Source: JABFSS01 sp964497975
GTDB lineage: Bacteria; Patescibacteriota; Gracilibacteria; Peribacterales; Peribacteraceae
NCBI GenBank assembly: GCA_964497975.1
Contig: CAZCFO010000002.1
Coordinates: forward strand, 196,243-260,242
Length of the DNA stretch: 64,000 bases
Reading direction: 5' to 3'
Each line of letters begins with the position of its first letter. Within the stretch, counting starts at the first letter, position 1. A program made the position numbers and the translations under genes. The notes beneath the pieces were generated by a model, which was not told where the DNA came from, did not search any database, and was given only the letters and a program-made list of their open reading frames with translations. Below, piece by piece: positions 32,318-39,729 of the stretch.

Positions 32318-34246
32318 TCAATCCAGCGGCCCGCCGAAGCCTCCGGTCTTGTTCACCTTGAGCATTGCCGCCGTGATGGGACAGTTGCCGTCGATGAGCC
32401 CCGGGAACGTCCATGTGTCAGAACCCGTTGTGACGTCGCCGAGATCGAACAGATTGAGCAAACTGCGGCTGCGCTGGCACTTGCCCGACGGGAGCGGTCC
32501 CAGGCTTCCGCGAAGACCGCCGTACCCGGTGATTCCGGGACCCGTGCTGCCCTGCAGCCCGCCGTTGCCTCCAAAACCACCGCCGGGATTGCCGCCGATG
32601 AATCCCCCGCCGGAGTTTCCGTTTCCATTGTTTCCATTCCCCGGAAATCCTCCATTTCCGTTGCCGGAGCCGCCGGGGAATCCATTGCCTCCCGAGCCGC
32701 CGTTCCCCGATGACCCTCCATTGGCATTCGTGAATCCCCTGCTGCTGAAGGAAGAGCGTGACGAACTCACAACGCTGCGGCTGCTACTGCTGCGGGTGCT
32801 TGTGCCTGCCGGAATCGTGACGGTGACGCGCCCCGGAGAACCGATAACCGCGCCGCGGGTGGGCGATGTGAGCGAGACAGTGAACGACCGCGGGGAGGTG
32901 CTGCCGGACAGGGGAAGCGTGATCGTCCTGCTCGTCTCTCCATTGCCAAACGACACGGTGCCCCGGGAGGACGCGCTGCCCTGGGCTCCGCTTCCCATCC
33001 CATAGCTGACGGCAACCTGACCGTTCGTGCTGCCCGATCGCTGCACGGGGATCGTGACGCTCGATGCGCCGGGCGAAACGGTGATCGTCTCGGATGTGAA
33101 GCGGATGACCCCGCCGCCCTCCGCTTCTCCATTGATGCTGGAACTGGAGAAGAAGCCGCCCTCATGATCGCTGCACCGCGGAAGGAGCTGGATGTCTGGG
33201 CTGGTGGAAGCGGCCACCGGCACGGACGATGCGGAAGCATTCCGGTCCCAAAGGCCCCGCTCGTCCTCCGATGCGCTTCCGCTCTCCCAGCCCTGCGCGC
33301 ATCCCCCCGAACGAATGACTCCATCGCGGAAATCCACGCATGCCGGACGCGTCAGGGATCCCATACGTCCTCCGCACTCACGGCTGCTGCAACCGGACGT
33401 GTTTCCTCCGGATCCCGCTGACCACGCATTCTGTGCGCGTGCTGCAGCGGTCGCTGATGACACATAGTCCTCGTACTGGTCATCGGGAACACAGGACGCA
33501 GACAGCGGCGGCATGGCGGCTGCGGCGAAATACATTCCGGATTCCGCTGGCTCTGCAGAAGCGGAGGGGTCGTACATCGACCAAGTCGAAGACGACGACG
33601 CGGACGACGGCATGTAGTTGGGATACGAGCGGGAGGAGGAGGATGACGAGTAAAACGACGGGGGCAGCGCGTAGGAATCGGAATAGGACGGCGGCGAATA
33701 GTCGGAGCCCGACGGCGGGGGGTATGAGGAGAATGCAGAGCTCGAAAAGCGCGACGACGACTGGCCGGCACTCCCGCCGGACGCGGATGATCCGTACGAG
33801 GGAGGCAGGACGTACGTGGAGGGATCCTCCGGAAACGCGGATGATGCGGAGGAAAACACGGGGGACTCGGCGGACGGCTCGCCCGGGAATTCAAACGAAT
33901 CCTGCGAATCCATCGAGGACGACGACGCTCCCCGGCCCGTAATCCGCTGGAAGACCGAGCCCGATCCCGGAAACCAGCCGGGCATCGAAGACGACGATCC
34001 CGGACGCACCTGATGCTCCATCACCAGCTCCATGAACGCCTCCTGGTCGAAATCCGTCTCGAAATCCTTCTCCTGCGGATAGCACAGTCCTGTTTTTTTG
34101 TCGGCCGTGCAGGGCTGCAGATGGTCTGCCGACGAGCCGTCGTCCCCGTTCACCGACGCCGACGAACTGCCGCCGCATGCGGTAAGCAGCAGCACGGGAA
34201 AAACAGCCAGTGCGAGGATGCCGATGGGAGTCGGGCGCAGTCGCAT
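32318..34246 (-). CDS. Serine-rich lipoprotein with Calx-beta domain
   Basis: A 642-aa lipoprotein (LLLTAC lipobox, Cys about residue 24). After a short acidic segment it has about 200 residues of Ser/Pro/Tyr/Gly-rich sequence. A Cys-bearing region follows (RPACVDFRDGVIRSGGCAQGW), then a Calx-beta-type domain around residues 395-490 (VTIPVQRSGSTNGQVAVSY, GNGETSRTITLPLSGST). A Gly/Asn-rich stretch leads to a final Cys-containing module. It is likely a long surface-exposed adhesin-like protein. Its promoter is AT-rich: TTGACA with TATATT/TATTTT 15-17 bases on, about 11 bases before the ATG. Confidence 0.8.
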   Translation of the reverse strand: MRLRPTPIGILALAVFPVLLLTACGGSSSASVNGDDGSSADHLQPCTADKKTGLCYPQEKDFETDFDQEAFMELVMEHQVRPGSSSSMPGWFPGSGSVFQRITGRGASSSSMDSQDSFEFPGEPSAESPVFSSASSAFPEDPSTYVLPPSYGSSASGGSAGQSSSRFSSSAFSSYPPPSGSDYSPPSYSDSYALPPSFYSSSSSSRSYPNYMPSSASSSSTWSMYDPSASAEPAESGMYFAAAAMPPLSASCVPDDQYEDYVSSATAAARAQNAWSAGSGGNTSGCSSRECGGRMGSLTRPACVDFRDGVIRSGGCAQGWESGSASEDERGLWDRNASASSVPVAASTSPDIQLLPRCSDHEGGFFSSSSINGEAEGGGVIRFTSETITVSPGASSVTIPVQRSGSTNGQVAVSYGMGSGAQGSASSRGTVSFGNGETSRTITLPLSGSTSPRSFTVSLTSPTRGAVIGSPGRVTVTIPAGTSTRSSSSRSVVSSSRSSFSSRGFTNANGGSSGNGGSGGNGFPGGSGNGNGGFPGNGNNGNGNSGGGFIGGNPGGGFGGNGGLQGSTGPGITGYGGLRGSLGPLPSGKCQRSRSLLNLFDLGDVTTGSDTWTFPGLIDGNCPITAAMLKVNKTGGFGGPLD

Positions 34247-34297
34247 GGAGAAGTGACAAAATATACTAATAATACTTAAATGTCAATATTCGGCTGC

Positions 34298-34325
34298 TTG
34301 ACGATTGATGTTATCACTCTACAAT
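34298..34325 (+). promoter_or_regulatory. groES promoter (TTGACG-N16-TACAAT)
   Basis: TTGACG at 34298-34303 and TACAAT at 34320-34325 with a 16-bp spacer, giving a leader of about 90 nt before groES. The -10 lies inside the CIRCE element. Confidence 0.75.
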
Positions 34326-34337
34326 TACGACTGCTAA
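34311..34337 (+). promoter_or_regulatory. CIRCE operator (HrcA site)
   Basis: TTATCACTC, nine bases, GACTGCTAA: one mismatch in each half to the consensus TTAGCACTC-N9-GAGTGCTAA. It covers the -10 box, as expected for repression of the chaperonin genes by HrcA. Confidence 0.85.
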
Positions 34338-34419
34338 CGACTCATGATGATTCTCTACGATCGGTCATCTGAGCCCAAATTGACGCACCTTTGCCCACTC
34401 TTTCTTTCCTCTTTCTCTT

Positions 34420-34773
34420 ATGTCCAGCTCCACCCATTCCGTTCCCAAGCTCGCGGTCGAAATCGAGCCGCTCGGTGACCGCGTCGTTGTCATGCCGGTC
34501 GAAAAGGAGACGACGACCAAATCCGGCATCGTCATCCCCGATACCGCCTCGGGCGAGAAGCCCCAGGAGGGCATTGTGCTGGCACTCGGCAACGGCAAAG
34601 TGAAGTACGACGGCAAGGAACTCACGAACCCCCGCGACTTCCTGAAGGTCGGCGACCGGGTCCTCTACGGCAAGTACGCCGGCGACGAGGTGAAGCTCAA
34701 GACGACCGAGGGCAAGGACGTGGAAGTGAAAGTCCTGCGCCTCGATTCCGTTCTGGGCAAGATCAAGGCGTAA
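34420..34773 (+). CDS. groES: Co-chaperonin GroES
   Basis: Heptameric lid of the GroEL folding chamber. It is 117 aa, longer than the usual 95-100 because of about 12 extra N-terminal residues before IEPLGDRVVVMPV. Typical motifs follow: TTKSGIVIPDTA (mobile loop region), EKPQEGIVLALGNGK, VGDRVLYGKYAGDEVKL. An in-frame start further in would fit family length but no ATG is there. The leader just before the ATG is pyrimidine-rich (CTTTCTTTCCTCTTTCTCTT) without a Shine-Dalgarno. First gene of groES-groEL under CIRCE. Confidence 0.97.
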   Translation: MSSSTHSVPKLAVEIEPLGDRVVVMPVEKETTTKSGIVIPDTASGEKPQEGIVLALGNGKVKYDGKELTNPRDFLKVGDRVLYGKYAGDEVKLKTTEGKDVEVKVLRLDSVLGKIKA

Positions 34774-34778
34774 TAAAC

Positions 34779-34797
34779 CGCGGGTCGAAGACCCGCG
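34779..34797 (+). terminator. groES-groEL intercistronic hairpin
   Basis: Perfect 8-bp stem CGCGGGTC-GAA-GACCCGCG followed by a T-rich run. It may attenuate or adjust groES:groEL transcript levels. Confidence 0.65.
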
Positions 34798-34834
34798 CTA
34801 ATTTCTTTTTTCTTTTTCTCTTCTCTCCGCACAT

Positions 34835-36478
34835 ATGGCCAAGCAACTCCTCTTCTCCAACGAAGCCCGCGAAAAGCTCCTCAAGGGCGTCTACAAGCTC
34901 GCGAGCGCCGTCTCCACGACCATGGGCCCGATGGGCCGAAACGTCTGCATCGATAAAAAGTACGGCGGGCCGACCGTCACCAAGGACGGCGTGACCGTCG
35001 CGAAGGAAATCGAGCTCCCCGACGCGTTCGAGAACATGGGCGCGCAGATGGTGAAGGAGGCCGCCACCAAGACGAACGACGCGGCCGGCGACGGAACGAC
35101 GACCGCCACGGTCCTTGCGCACGCCATCATGCAGGAGGGTCTCAAGCACCTCGGCAGCGGCAAGAACGCCATCTCCATCAAGAACGGCATCATGAAGGCC
35201 GTCACGAAGGTTTCCGAGTACCTGGAGACGATCAAGAAGAACGTCAGCAAGAAGGAGGAGTTCGCCGCCGTCGCGACGATCTCCGCGCAGGATGACGAGA
35301 TCGGCTCCGTGATCGCCGAAGTCATCGACGAAGTCGGCAAGGACGGCGTGGTGACGGTGGAAGCCGGCCAGACGCTCGGCCTTGAGAAGGAATTCGTCGA
35401 AGGCATGCAATTCGACCAGGGCTACATCTCCCCGTACTTCGTCACCGATCCCGCGACGATGAAGTCGGTCTTCGAGAAGCCCTACATCCTCATCACCGAC
35501 AAGAAGATCGGTTCCATCCAGGAGATCCTCCCGCTGCTCGAAGCCGTCGCGCAGCGCGGACGCAAGGAACTCGTCATCATCTGCGAGAACGTCGAAGGTG
35601 AGGCGCTCGCCACGCTCGTCGTGAACAAGCTCCGCGGCACGTTCCACACGCTCGCCATCAAAGCTCCGGCCTTCGGCGACCGCCGCAAGGAGATGCTCCG
35701 CGATATCGCCGCCCTCACGGGAGGACGCGTGATCAGCGAGGAAGTGGGTCTCAAGCTCGAGAACGCCACGATTGAAGACCTCGGCACCGCGCGCCGCGTC
35801 GTCGCGACCAAGGACAACTGTCTCGTCGTCGACGGCGGAGGCCGCAAGAGCGAGATCGACGCCCGCGTGAACGAGATCAAGGCCACGCTCGAGACCACCA
35901 AGTCCGACTTCGACCGCGAGAAGCTCCAGGAGCGCCTGGCCAAGCTCTCCGGCGGCGTCGCCGTCATCAAGGTCGGCGCGGCCACCGAAGTCGAACAGAA
36001 GGAGAAGCAGCATCGCGTGGAGGACGCGCTCTCCGCGACCCGCGCGGCGGCCGAAGAGGGCATCGTCCCCGGCGGCGGCACGGCGTACATCCGCGCCATC
36101 GACGCGCTCTCCAAGATCAAAGTCGAGAACGATGACGAGCAGATCGGCGTGGACATCATCAAGGGCGCGCTCTCGGCCCCCACCATGCACATCGCCAACA
36201 ACGCCGGCGTCGAAGGCAAAGTGGTCGTCGAGAAAGTCCGCAACGAGAAGGGAAACATCGGCTACAACGCCATGACCCACAAATACGAGGACCTCGTGAA
36301 GGCGATGGTCATCGACCCGAAGAAGGTGACCCGCTCCGCGCTCGAAAATGCCGCCTCCGTGGCCGCCATGTTCCTCACCCTCGAAGTCGCCATCACCGAC
36401 ATCCCCGAAAAGGAGAAGGAGATGGCCATGCCGGGTGGAGGCATGGGGGGAATGGGAGGAATGGGTGGAGATTTCTAA
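34835..36478 (+). CDS. groEL: Chaperonin GroEL
   Basis: A 547-aa 60-kDa chaperonin subunit forming the ATP-driven folding cage with GroES. Visible: TMGPMGRNVCIDK, the ATP-binding DAAGDGTTTATVLA, the AATEVEQKEKQHRVEDAL segment, EEGIVPGGGTAY near the end, and the characteristic Gly-Gly-Met tail (GGGMGGMGGMGGDF). The apical domain is complete. The ATG is preceded by another pyrimidine-rich leader with no Shine-Dalgarno. It is co-regulated with groES and ends in a strong terminator. Confidence 0.98.
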   Translation: MAKQLLFSNEAREKLLKGVYKLASAVSTTMGPMGRNVCIDKKYGGPTVTKDGVTVAKEIELPDAFENMGAQMVKEAATKTNDAAGDGTTTATVLAHAIMQEGLKHLGSGKNAISIKNGIMKAVTKVSEYLETIKKNVSKKEEFAAVATISAQDDEIGSVIAEVIDEVGKDGVVTVEAGQTLGLEKEFVEGMQFDQGYISPYFVTDPATMKSVFEKPYILITDKKIGSIQEILPLLEAVAQRGRKELVIICENVEGEALATLVVNKLRGTFHTLAIKAPAFGDRRKEMLRDIAALTGGRVISEEVGLKLENATIEDLGTARRVVATKDNCLVVDGGGRKSEIDARVNEIKATLETTKSDFDREKLQERLAKLSGGVAVIKVGAATEVEQKEKQHRVEDALSATRAAAEEGIVPGGGTAYIRAIDALSKIKVENDDEQIGVDIIKGALSAPTMHIANNAGVEGKVVVEKVRNEKGNIGYNAMTHKYEDLVKAMVIDPKKVTRSALENAASVAAMFLTLEVAITDIPEKEKEMAMPGGGMGGMGGMGGDF

Positions 36479-36490
36479 TCGGAAAAAATT

Positions 36491-36530
36491 GCCGCACCCC
36501 CGCCGCACCCGCGGAGGGGTGCGGCTTTAA
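36491..36530 (+). terminator. groEL terminator
   Basis: A 10-bp stem GCCGCACCCC/GGGGTGCGGC followed by TTTAAAA, directly after the groEL stop. Confidence 0.8.
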
Positions 36531-36559
36531 AATGCGTCAAACGTTGTAAGAGGAACTCT

Positions 36560-36584
36560 AGCCGCAGCCCTCCGTGGCTGCGGT
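36560..36584. repeat. Left hairpin flanking the transposase-like gene
   Basis: AGCCGCAGCC-CTCCGT-GGCTGCGGT, 8 paired bases. It shares the AGCCGCA core with the hairpin on the other side of the gene at 37204-37232. Confidence 0.55.
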
Positions 36585-36601
36585 GCTGCGGCGGAACGCG
36601 A

Positions 36602-37042
36602 TTATTGCCACCATTCAAATTCATCAATGATCCATTTCCCGGACGCGGACGACCATGGATATCCGGTCGCGGTTTTGGATAGCCCCTGTTTTACCGGATT
36701 ATCATGCACGTATTTCAATGCCGCCTGCCCATCAAAAATCAATCGGATGTGATAACGCCTCTGCCACAGCCTGGGCACTCCCAGATCGAATGTCAGTCCC
36801 GATTTGTATGCATTCATCACCCGTGCGATCGTCTCCGGCGCTTCCACGCGTATCAGAAAATGACAATGATCCGGCATGATCACAAATCCATGCAGCAAGA
36901 ATTCCCGGATACGCTTCACCCGATACAGGCATTCGATGGCTTCACGGGCGTACGCGGGGTTGGAAAACATGGGCTGCCGGTGCAGCGTCACTGTGGTGAT
37001 CAGCATTGCCTCGCTATTCTGGATGGGATGACGTTGGGTCAT
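36602..37042 (-). CDS. REP-associated-type Y1 transposase (IS200-like)
   Basis: A 146-aa single-domain HUH endonuclease of the Y1 transposase superfamily. The metal-binding HUH motif is seen in FVIMPDHCHFLIRV, followed by MNAYKSGLTFD and LWQRRYHIRLIFD, where the catalytic Tyr is expected, and YVHDNPVKQGL, typical of REP-associated tyrosine transposases (RAYT). These are usually single-copy and linked to short palindromes. Hairpins sharing an AGCCGCA core flank this gene. The ATG at 37042 is preceded by TATGTT six bases away. It may act on palindromic repeats in this genome (inference). Confidence 0.85.
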   Translation of the reverse strand: MTQRHPIQNSEAMLITTVTLHRQPMFSNPAYAREAIECLYRVKRIREFLLHGFVIMPDHCHFLIRVEAPETIARVMNAYKSGLTFDLGVPRLWQRRYHIRLIFDGQAALKYVHDNPVKQGLSKTATGYPWSSASGKWIIDEFEWWQ

Positions 37043-37203
37043 GACATCAACATAGACACTATTTGACTCATCGACAGGACAGCGCGGCAGATCAGAAATT
37101 TCCGATGATGATATTTTGTGTAAATCACAACGGATTTGGGCGTTCCATGATGATGTGGAACGTCTGCAAATCAATCCCGAGAAACCCAATCACATTAATC
37201 GTT

Positions 37204-37232
37204 CCCCAGCCGCACAGAGTGCGCGGCTGGGG
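37204..37232. repeat. Right hairpin flanking the transposase-like gene
   Basis: CCCCAGCCGC/GCGGCTGGGG, a perfect 10-bp stem with a 9-nt loop. Its core matches the left hairpin at 36560-36584. Confidence 0.6.
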
Positions 37233-37249
37233 ACGTCGCCATTCCTTGG

Positions 37250-37495
37250 CTAGAGATCCCATTCGCCTTCCTGCGTTAGTGCCGGTTGCCATCTAGGAGC
37301 CTGCTGCGAAGCGGCTCCTAATGGCTGAGGAGCCAAAACGATCGGCTCCGTCGGGGGCGGAGGACCTTGGTAGGTCCTTCCCTGAAAATTCGGGGACTGA
37401 TTGTACAGTCCCATTCTGATCAGACGTTTTTTCAGCGCCGGATAAAGGGGCCTCTTCTTCTTTCCGCGACGCTTCTGACGATTGCTGTACGACAT
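37250..37495 (-). CDS. Small basic protein
   Basis: An 81-aa protein whose first 28 residues are strongly basic (SNRQKRRGKKKRPLYPALKK), followed by a Pro/Gln/Ala-rich tail. The basic start suggests nucleic-acid or membrane-surface binding. A GGAGG lies 10 bases upstream of the ATG, one of the few Shine-Dalgarno sequences in the window. The ATG sits in the palindrome GTACGATGTCGTAC. No family recognised. Confidence 0.5.
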   Translation of the reverse strand: MSYSNRQKRRGKKKRPLYPALKKRLIRMGLYNQSPNFQGRTYQGPPPPTEPIVLAPQPLGAASQQAPRWQPALTQEGEWDL

Positions 37496-37620
37496 CGTAC
37501 AAAGACCTCCAGTAAAGGAATGGAAACATTTCCGCTCGATATGAGCGGATTTCTCGTTATGCGTACGTTGTCAAAGAACGAAGTGCGGCATCGTACAGAT
37601 CCACATTCCCCTCGTCATCG

Positions 37621-38154
37621 TCAAAATGCCGACACGTTTTCGTTCCCCCAGGACCACGTCTTGGAGTGGGCGGGCTCCTGCGGAGGCTTCGTGTGAGAAG
37701 GCTCCCCGTTAACCGGCTTTTTGACCAGATGCTGCAACGATTCGTAGTTACCGGCCTGCAGGTCCTTGAGCGGAATCCGTGCGTTGCCGCGCTGGGGGGC
37801 GCCGTCATTCATCAGTTTTACGTTTCCGTCCCCCACCAGCTCCGACGGCGACGCCAGGACTTCGAACGTGTGCAGCTGGCCGTGGATCATGAGCCGGATG
37901 CGGCTGCCGATGGCGAGCACATGCCGCTCGATCGATGAGCGGAACGATTCGATCTTGCCGGCGAATTCGGTGAGCTCCACGCCCATCACATCATTGCTGT
38001 TTTTCAGTGAACGGAGGAGCACGCCGCCTTTATCGAGCTCCAGAAGCACGCATGACCCGAACCCGGGATACACGAGTGTGTCTCCCGGCTGGAGGAGCGG
38101 CCGTTGTCCGGGCTCCTGCGACTCGTCGTTGCTGAGATGTTCCTGCTGAATCAT
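37621..38154 (-). CDS. Hypothetical protein with possible CarD-like N-terminus
   Basis: A 177-aa soluble protein. Residues 20-45 (LQPGDTLVYPGFGSCVLLEL) loosely recall the Tudor-like start of CarD/TRCF RNA-polymerase-binding domains (GD-x-V-Y-P-x-x-G). The remainder is unlike them, with IGSRIRLMIHGQLHTFEVLA in the middle and a polar Pro/Ser tail. The ATG at 38154 is chosen from the promoter TTGACG-N16-TATATT with an eight-base gap. The assignment is weak. Confidence 0.6.
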   Translation of the reverse strand: MIQQEHLSNDESQEPGQRPLLQPGDTLVYPGFGSCVLLELDKGGVLLRSLKNSNDVMGVELTEFAGKIESFRSSIERHVLAIGSRIRLMIHGQLHTFEVLASPSELVGDGNVKLMNDGAPQRGNARIPLKDLQAGNYESLQHLVKKPVNGEPSHTKPPQEPAHSKTWSWGNENVSAF

Positions 38155-38162
38155 GAAATACA

Positions 38163-38190
38163 AATATATACTAACAATACATTACGTCAA
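38163..38190 (-). promoter_or_regulatory. AT-rich promoter sharing GTATTRTTAGTATAT with another gene
   Basis: Minus strand: TTGACG, a 16-bp spacer containing GTATTGTTAGTA, TATATT, then eight bases to ATG 38154. The spacer closely matches that of the serine-rich lipoprotein gene (GTATTATTAGTATAT near 34265). Confidence 0.55.
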
Positions 38191-38197
38191 ACGTTAC

Positions 38198-38758
38198 TTA
38201 CCGCAGCTGCAGTGACGGAAGAATGACGTCCTCCAGCGCCTGGCATTTCTCATCGCCCGGCTGGCAATGCAGGACGAAGACAATCCATTCCTTATTAAAG
38301 ATAACCGGCTTCAGGATTCCAGGGTCCGTCGCGATGAAGTCCTTTTTAATGGCTTCCAGCGATCCGTATCCTAGGGCGTTGGGCATCAACACCATTCCGT
38401 ACCCGTAATTCTGATCGTTGCGGTAGAGAACGATATACCGGATTTCCGGCTTCCCTTTATACGCGTCCGCGAACGTCCTCTCGTAGTACTCCTTCCGCTC
38501 CGGGTAGGCCGCCGGACCGGTGATCAGCCAGTACTGGAGATCCTGGTCAACGGTCGTCTCCTGCTTCGTCACCACTGCATCCAGGTCCCCGATCGAAAAC
38601 GAAACGGGCTCGTCGCGCAGGTGATAGATGACGCCCTCGGGCAACGGGACATCCTGCGGTGCCACGGGAGCGGGAGGAACCGGTACGGACGCCTGCGGTG
38701 GGCGCGCACACGCGCTCAGGCCGAGCGCGACGATAATCAGAAAATATCGGGCATGCAT
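38198..38758 (-). CDS. Lipoprotein of unknown function
   Basis: A 186-aa lipoprotein (MHARYFLIIVALGLSAC, lipobox LSAC) with a Pro-rich spacer and a compact alpha/beta body: VIYHLRDEPVSFSIGDLDAV, YPERKEYYERTFADAYKG, IRYIVLYRNDQNYGYGMVL and a final HCQPGDEKCQ with two Cys. The ATG at 38758 follows an extended TGATACAGT by six bases. No family recognised. Confidence 0.7.
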   Translation of the reverse strand: MHARYFLIIVALGLSACARPPQASVPVPPAPVAPQDVPLPEGVIYHLRDEPVSFSIGDLDAVVTKQETTVDQDLQYWLITGPAAYPERKEYYERTFADAYKGKPEIRYIVLYRNDQNYGYGMVLMPNALGYGSLEAIKKDFIATDPGILKPVIFNKEWIVFVLHCQPGDEKCQALEDVILPSLQLR

Positions 38759-38787
38759 GCGCGCACTGTATCACGAGACGCAGGTAC

Positions 38788-39027
38788 TCAGTGCTTTCTC
38801 AATTTTTCGTAGTTCACACGCCTCATGATCGCCGCATAAAGATCACGGGAGTCCGTCACGCCGCGATCAATCGCCCGGCGCGCTTCGAGCGCCAGCGCAT
38901 TCCGGAATTCCGTGAACCAATCGACGCCCATGATACTCTCGATCTGCGGTTGCGTATCCAGAACCGCAGTGGCCGCCAGTTGTTTCTTGTCCTCTTCGCT
39001 GATGCGGAGACGTCCGTTGCTCTTCAT
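38788..39027 (-). CDS. Small hypothetical protein
   Basis: A 79-aa soluble helical protein (ISEEDKKQLAATAVLDTQPQ, TEFRNALALEARRAIDRGVT, DLYAAIMRRVNYEKLRKH). TGCTAGCCT lies six bases upstream of the ATG. Divergent from tmk. No family recognised. Confidence 0.6.
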   Translation of the reverse strand: MKSNGRLRISEEDKKQLAATAVLDTQPQIESIMGVDWFTEFRNALALEARRAIDRGVTDSRDLYAAIMRRVNYEKLRKH

Positions 39028-39084
39028 GAGCCAAGGCTAGCAAACACTCGCTCTCTGTAAAGAGCGCCAGTAGAATCACCGGCA

Positions 39085-39672
39085 ATGACTCCACTCTTCA
39101 TCGTCCTCGACGGACCCGACGCGACGGGCACCACCACCCACGCGGAATTTTTGGCTCAGCGCCTGGAGAAGGAAGGCCGCCCGGTGATGCTGACCTCGGA
39201 GCCGACCAACGGGCCCATCGGGAGGAGGATCCGCGAATACCTGTCGTCCGGGGAGGCGGATCCGCTGGAGCTGCAGATGCTCTTCACGCAGGACCGCGCG
39301 TGGCACGTGGAGAACGTCATCCGTCCCGCGCTCGAGGCTGGAAACACCATCGTCTGCGACCGGTACTGGTACTCCACGGTGGTCTATGCCGAAGCGCAGG
39401 ATCTGGATGCGACGGAGATCCGCAGACTCAACGCGAAATTCATCCGGCCCTCGGCGGTCATCTTCACGATGCCTCCCTTTGAGGTGTCGCTGAAGCGGAT
39501 ACAGAAGCGCGTCAACAGGGAAATTTTCGAGCGGGAAGACCTGCAGCGCAAAGTCCACGCCGGCTATGCGCGTATGGCGCAGGAAGATCCGCAGATCCGC
39601 ACGGTGGACACGTCGGGCACGAAGGAAGCCGCTGCCGAGACGATTTGGAAGATCATCGAGCCGCTTCTGTAA
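39085..39672 (+). CDS. tmk: Thymidylate kinase with altered P-loop
   Basis: Phosphorylates dTMP to dTDP. At 195 aa it has the family motifs LTSEPTNGPIGRRIREYL, the DR-x motif in CDRYWYSTVVYAE, and a LID-like segment RVNREIFEREDLQRKV. The Walker A loop reads GPDATGTTT, with Thr16 where the nucleotide-binding Lys of GxxxxGK[ST] is expected. The rest is well kept, so the gene looks functional; a nearby Arg or Lys may take over. Related nucleotide kinases with G-T-T-T loops are, as I recall, seen in other CPR and archaeal genomes. TAGAAT lies eight bases upstream. Confidence 0.85.
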   Translation: MTPLFIVLDGPDATGTTTHAEFLAQRLEKEGRPVMLTSEPTNGPIGRRIREYLSSGEADPLELQMLFTQDRAWHVENVIRPALEAGNTIVCDRYWYSTVVYAEAQDLDATEIRRLNAKFIRPSAVIFTMPPFEVSLKRIQKRVNREIFEREDLQRKVHAGYARMAQEDPQIRTVDTSGTKEAAAETIWKIIEPLL

Positions 39673-39729
39673 CTTTCCCCCCGTCCGGGCCGTTATACCG
39701 GACGAAGACCACTTCTTTCCCCTTTTTGT

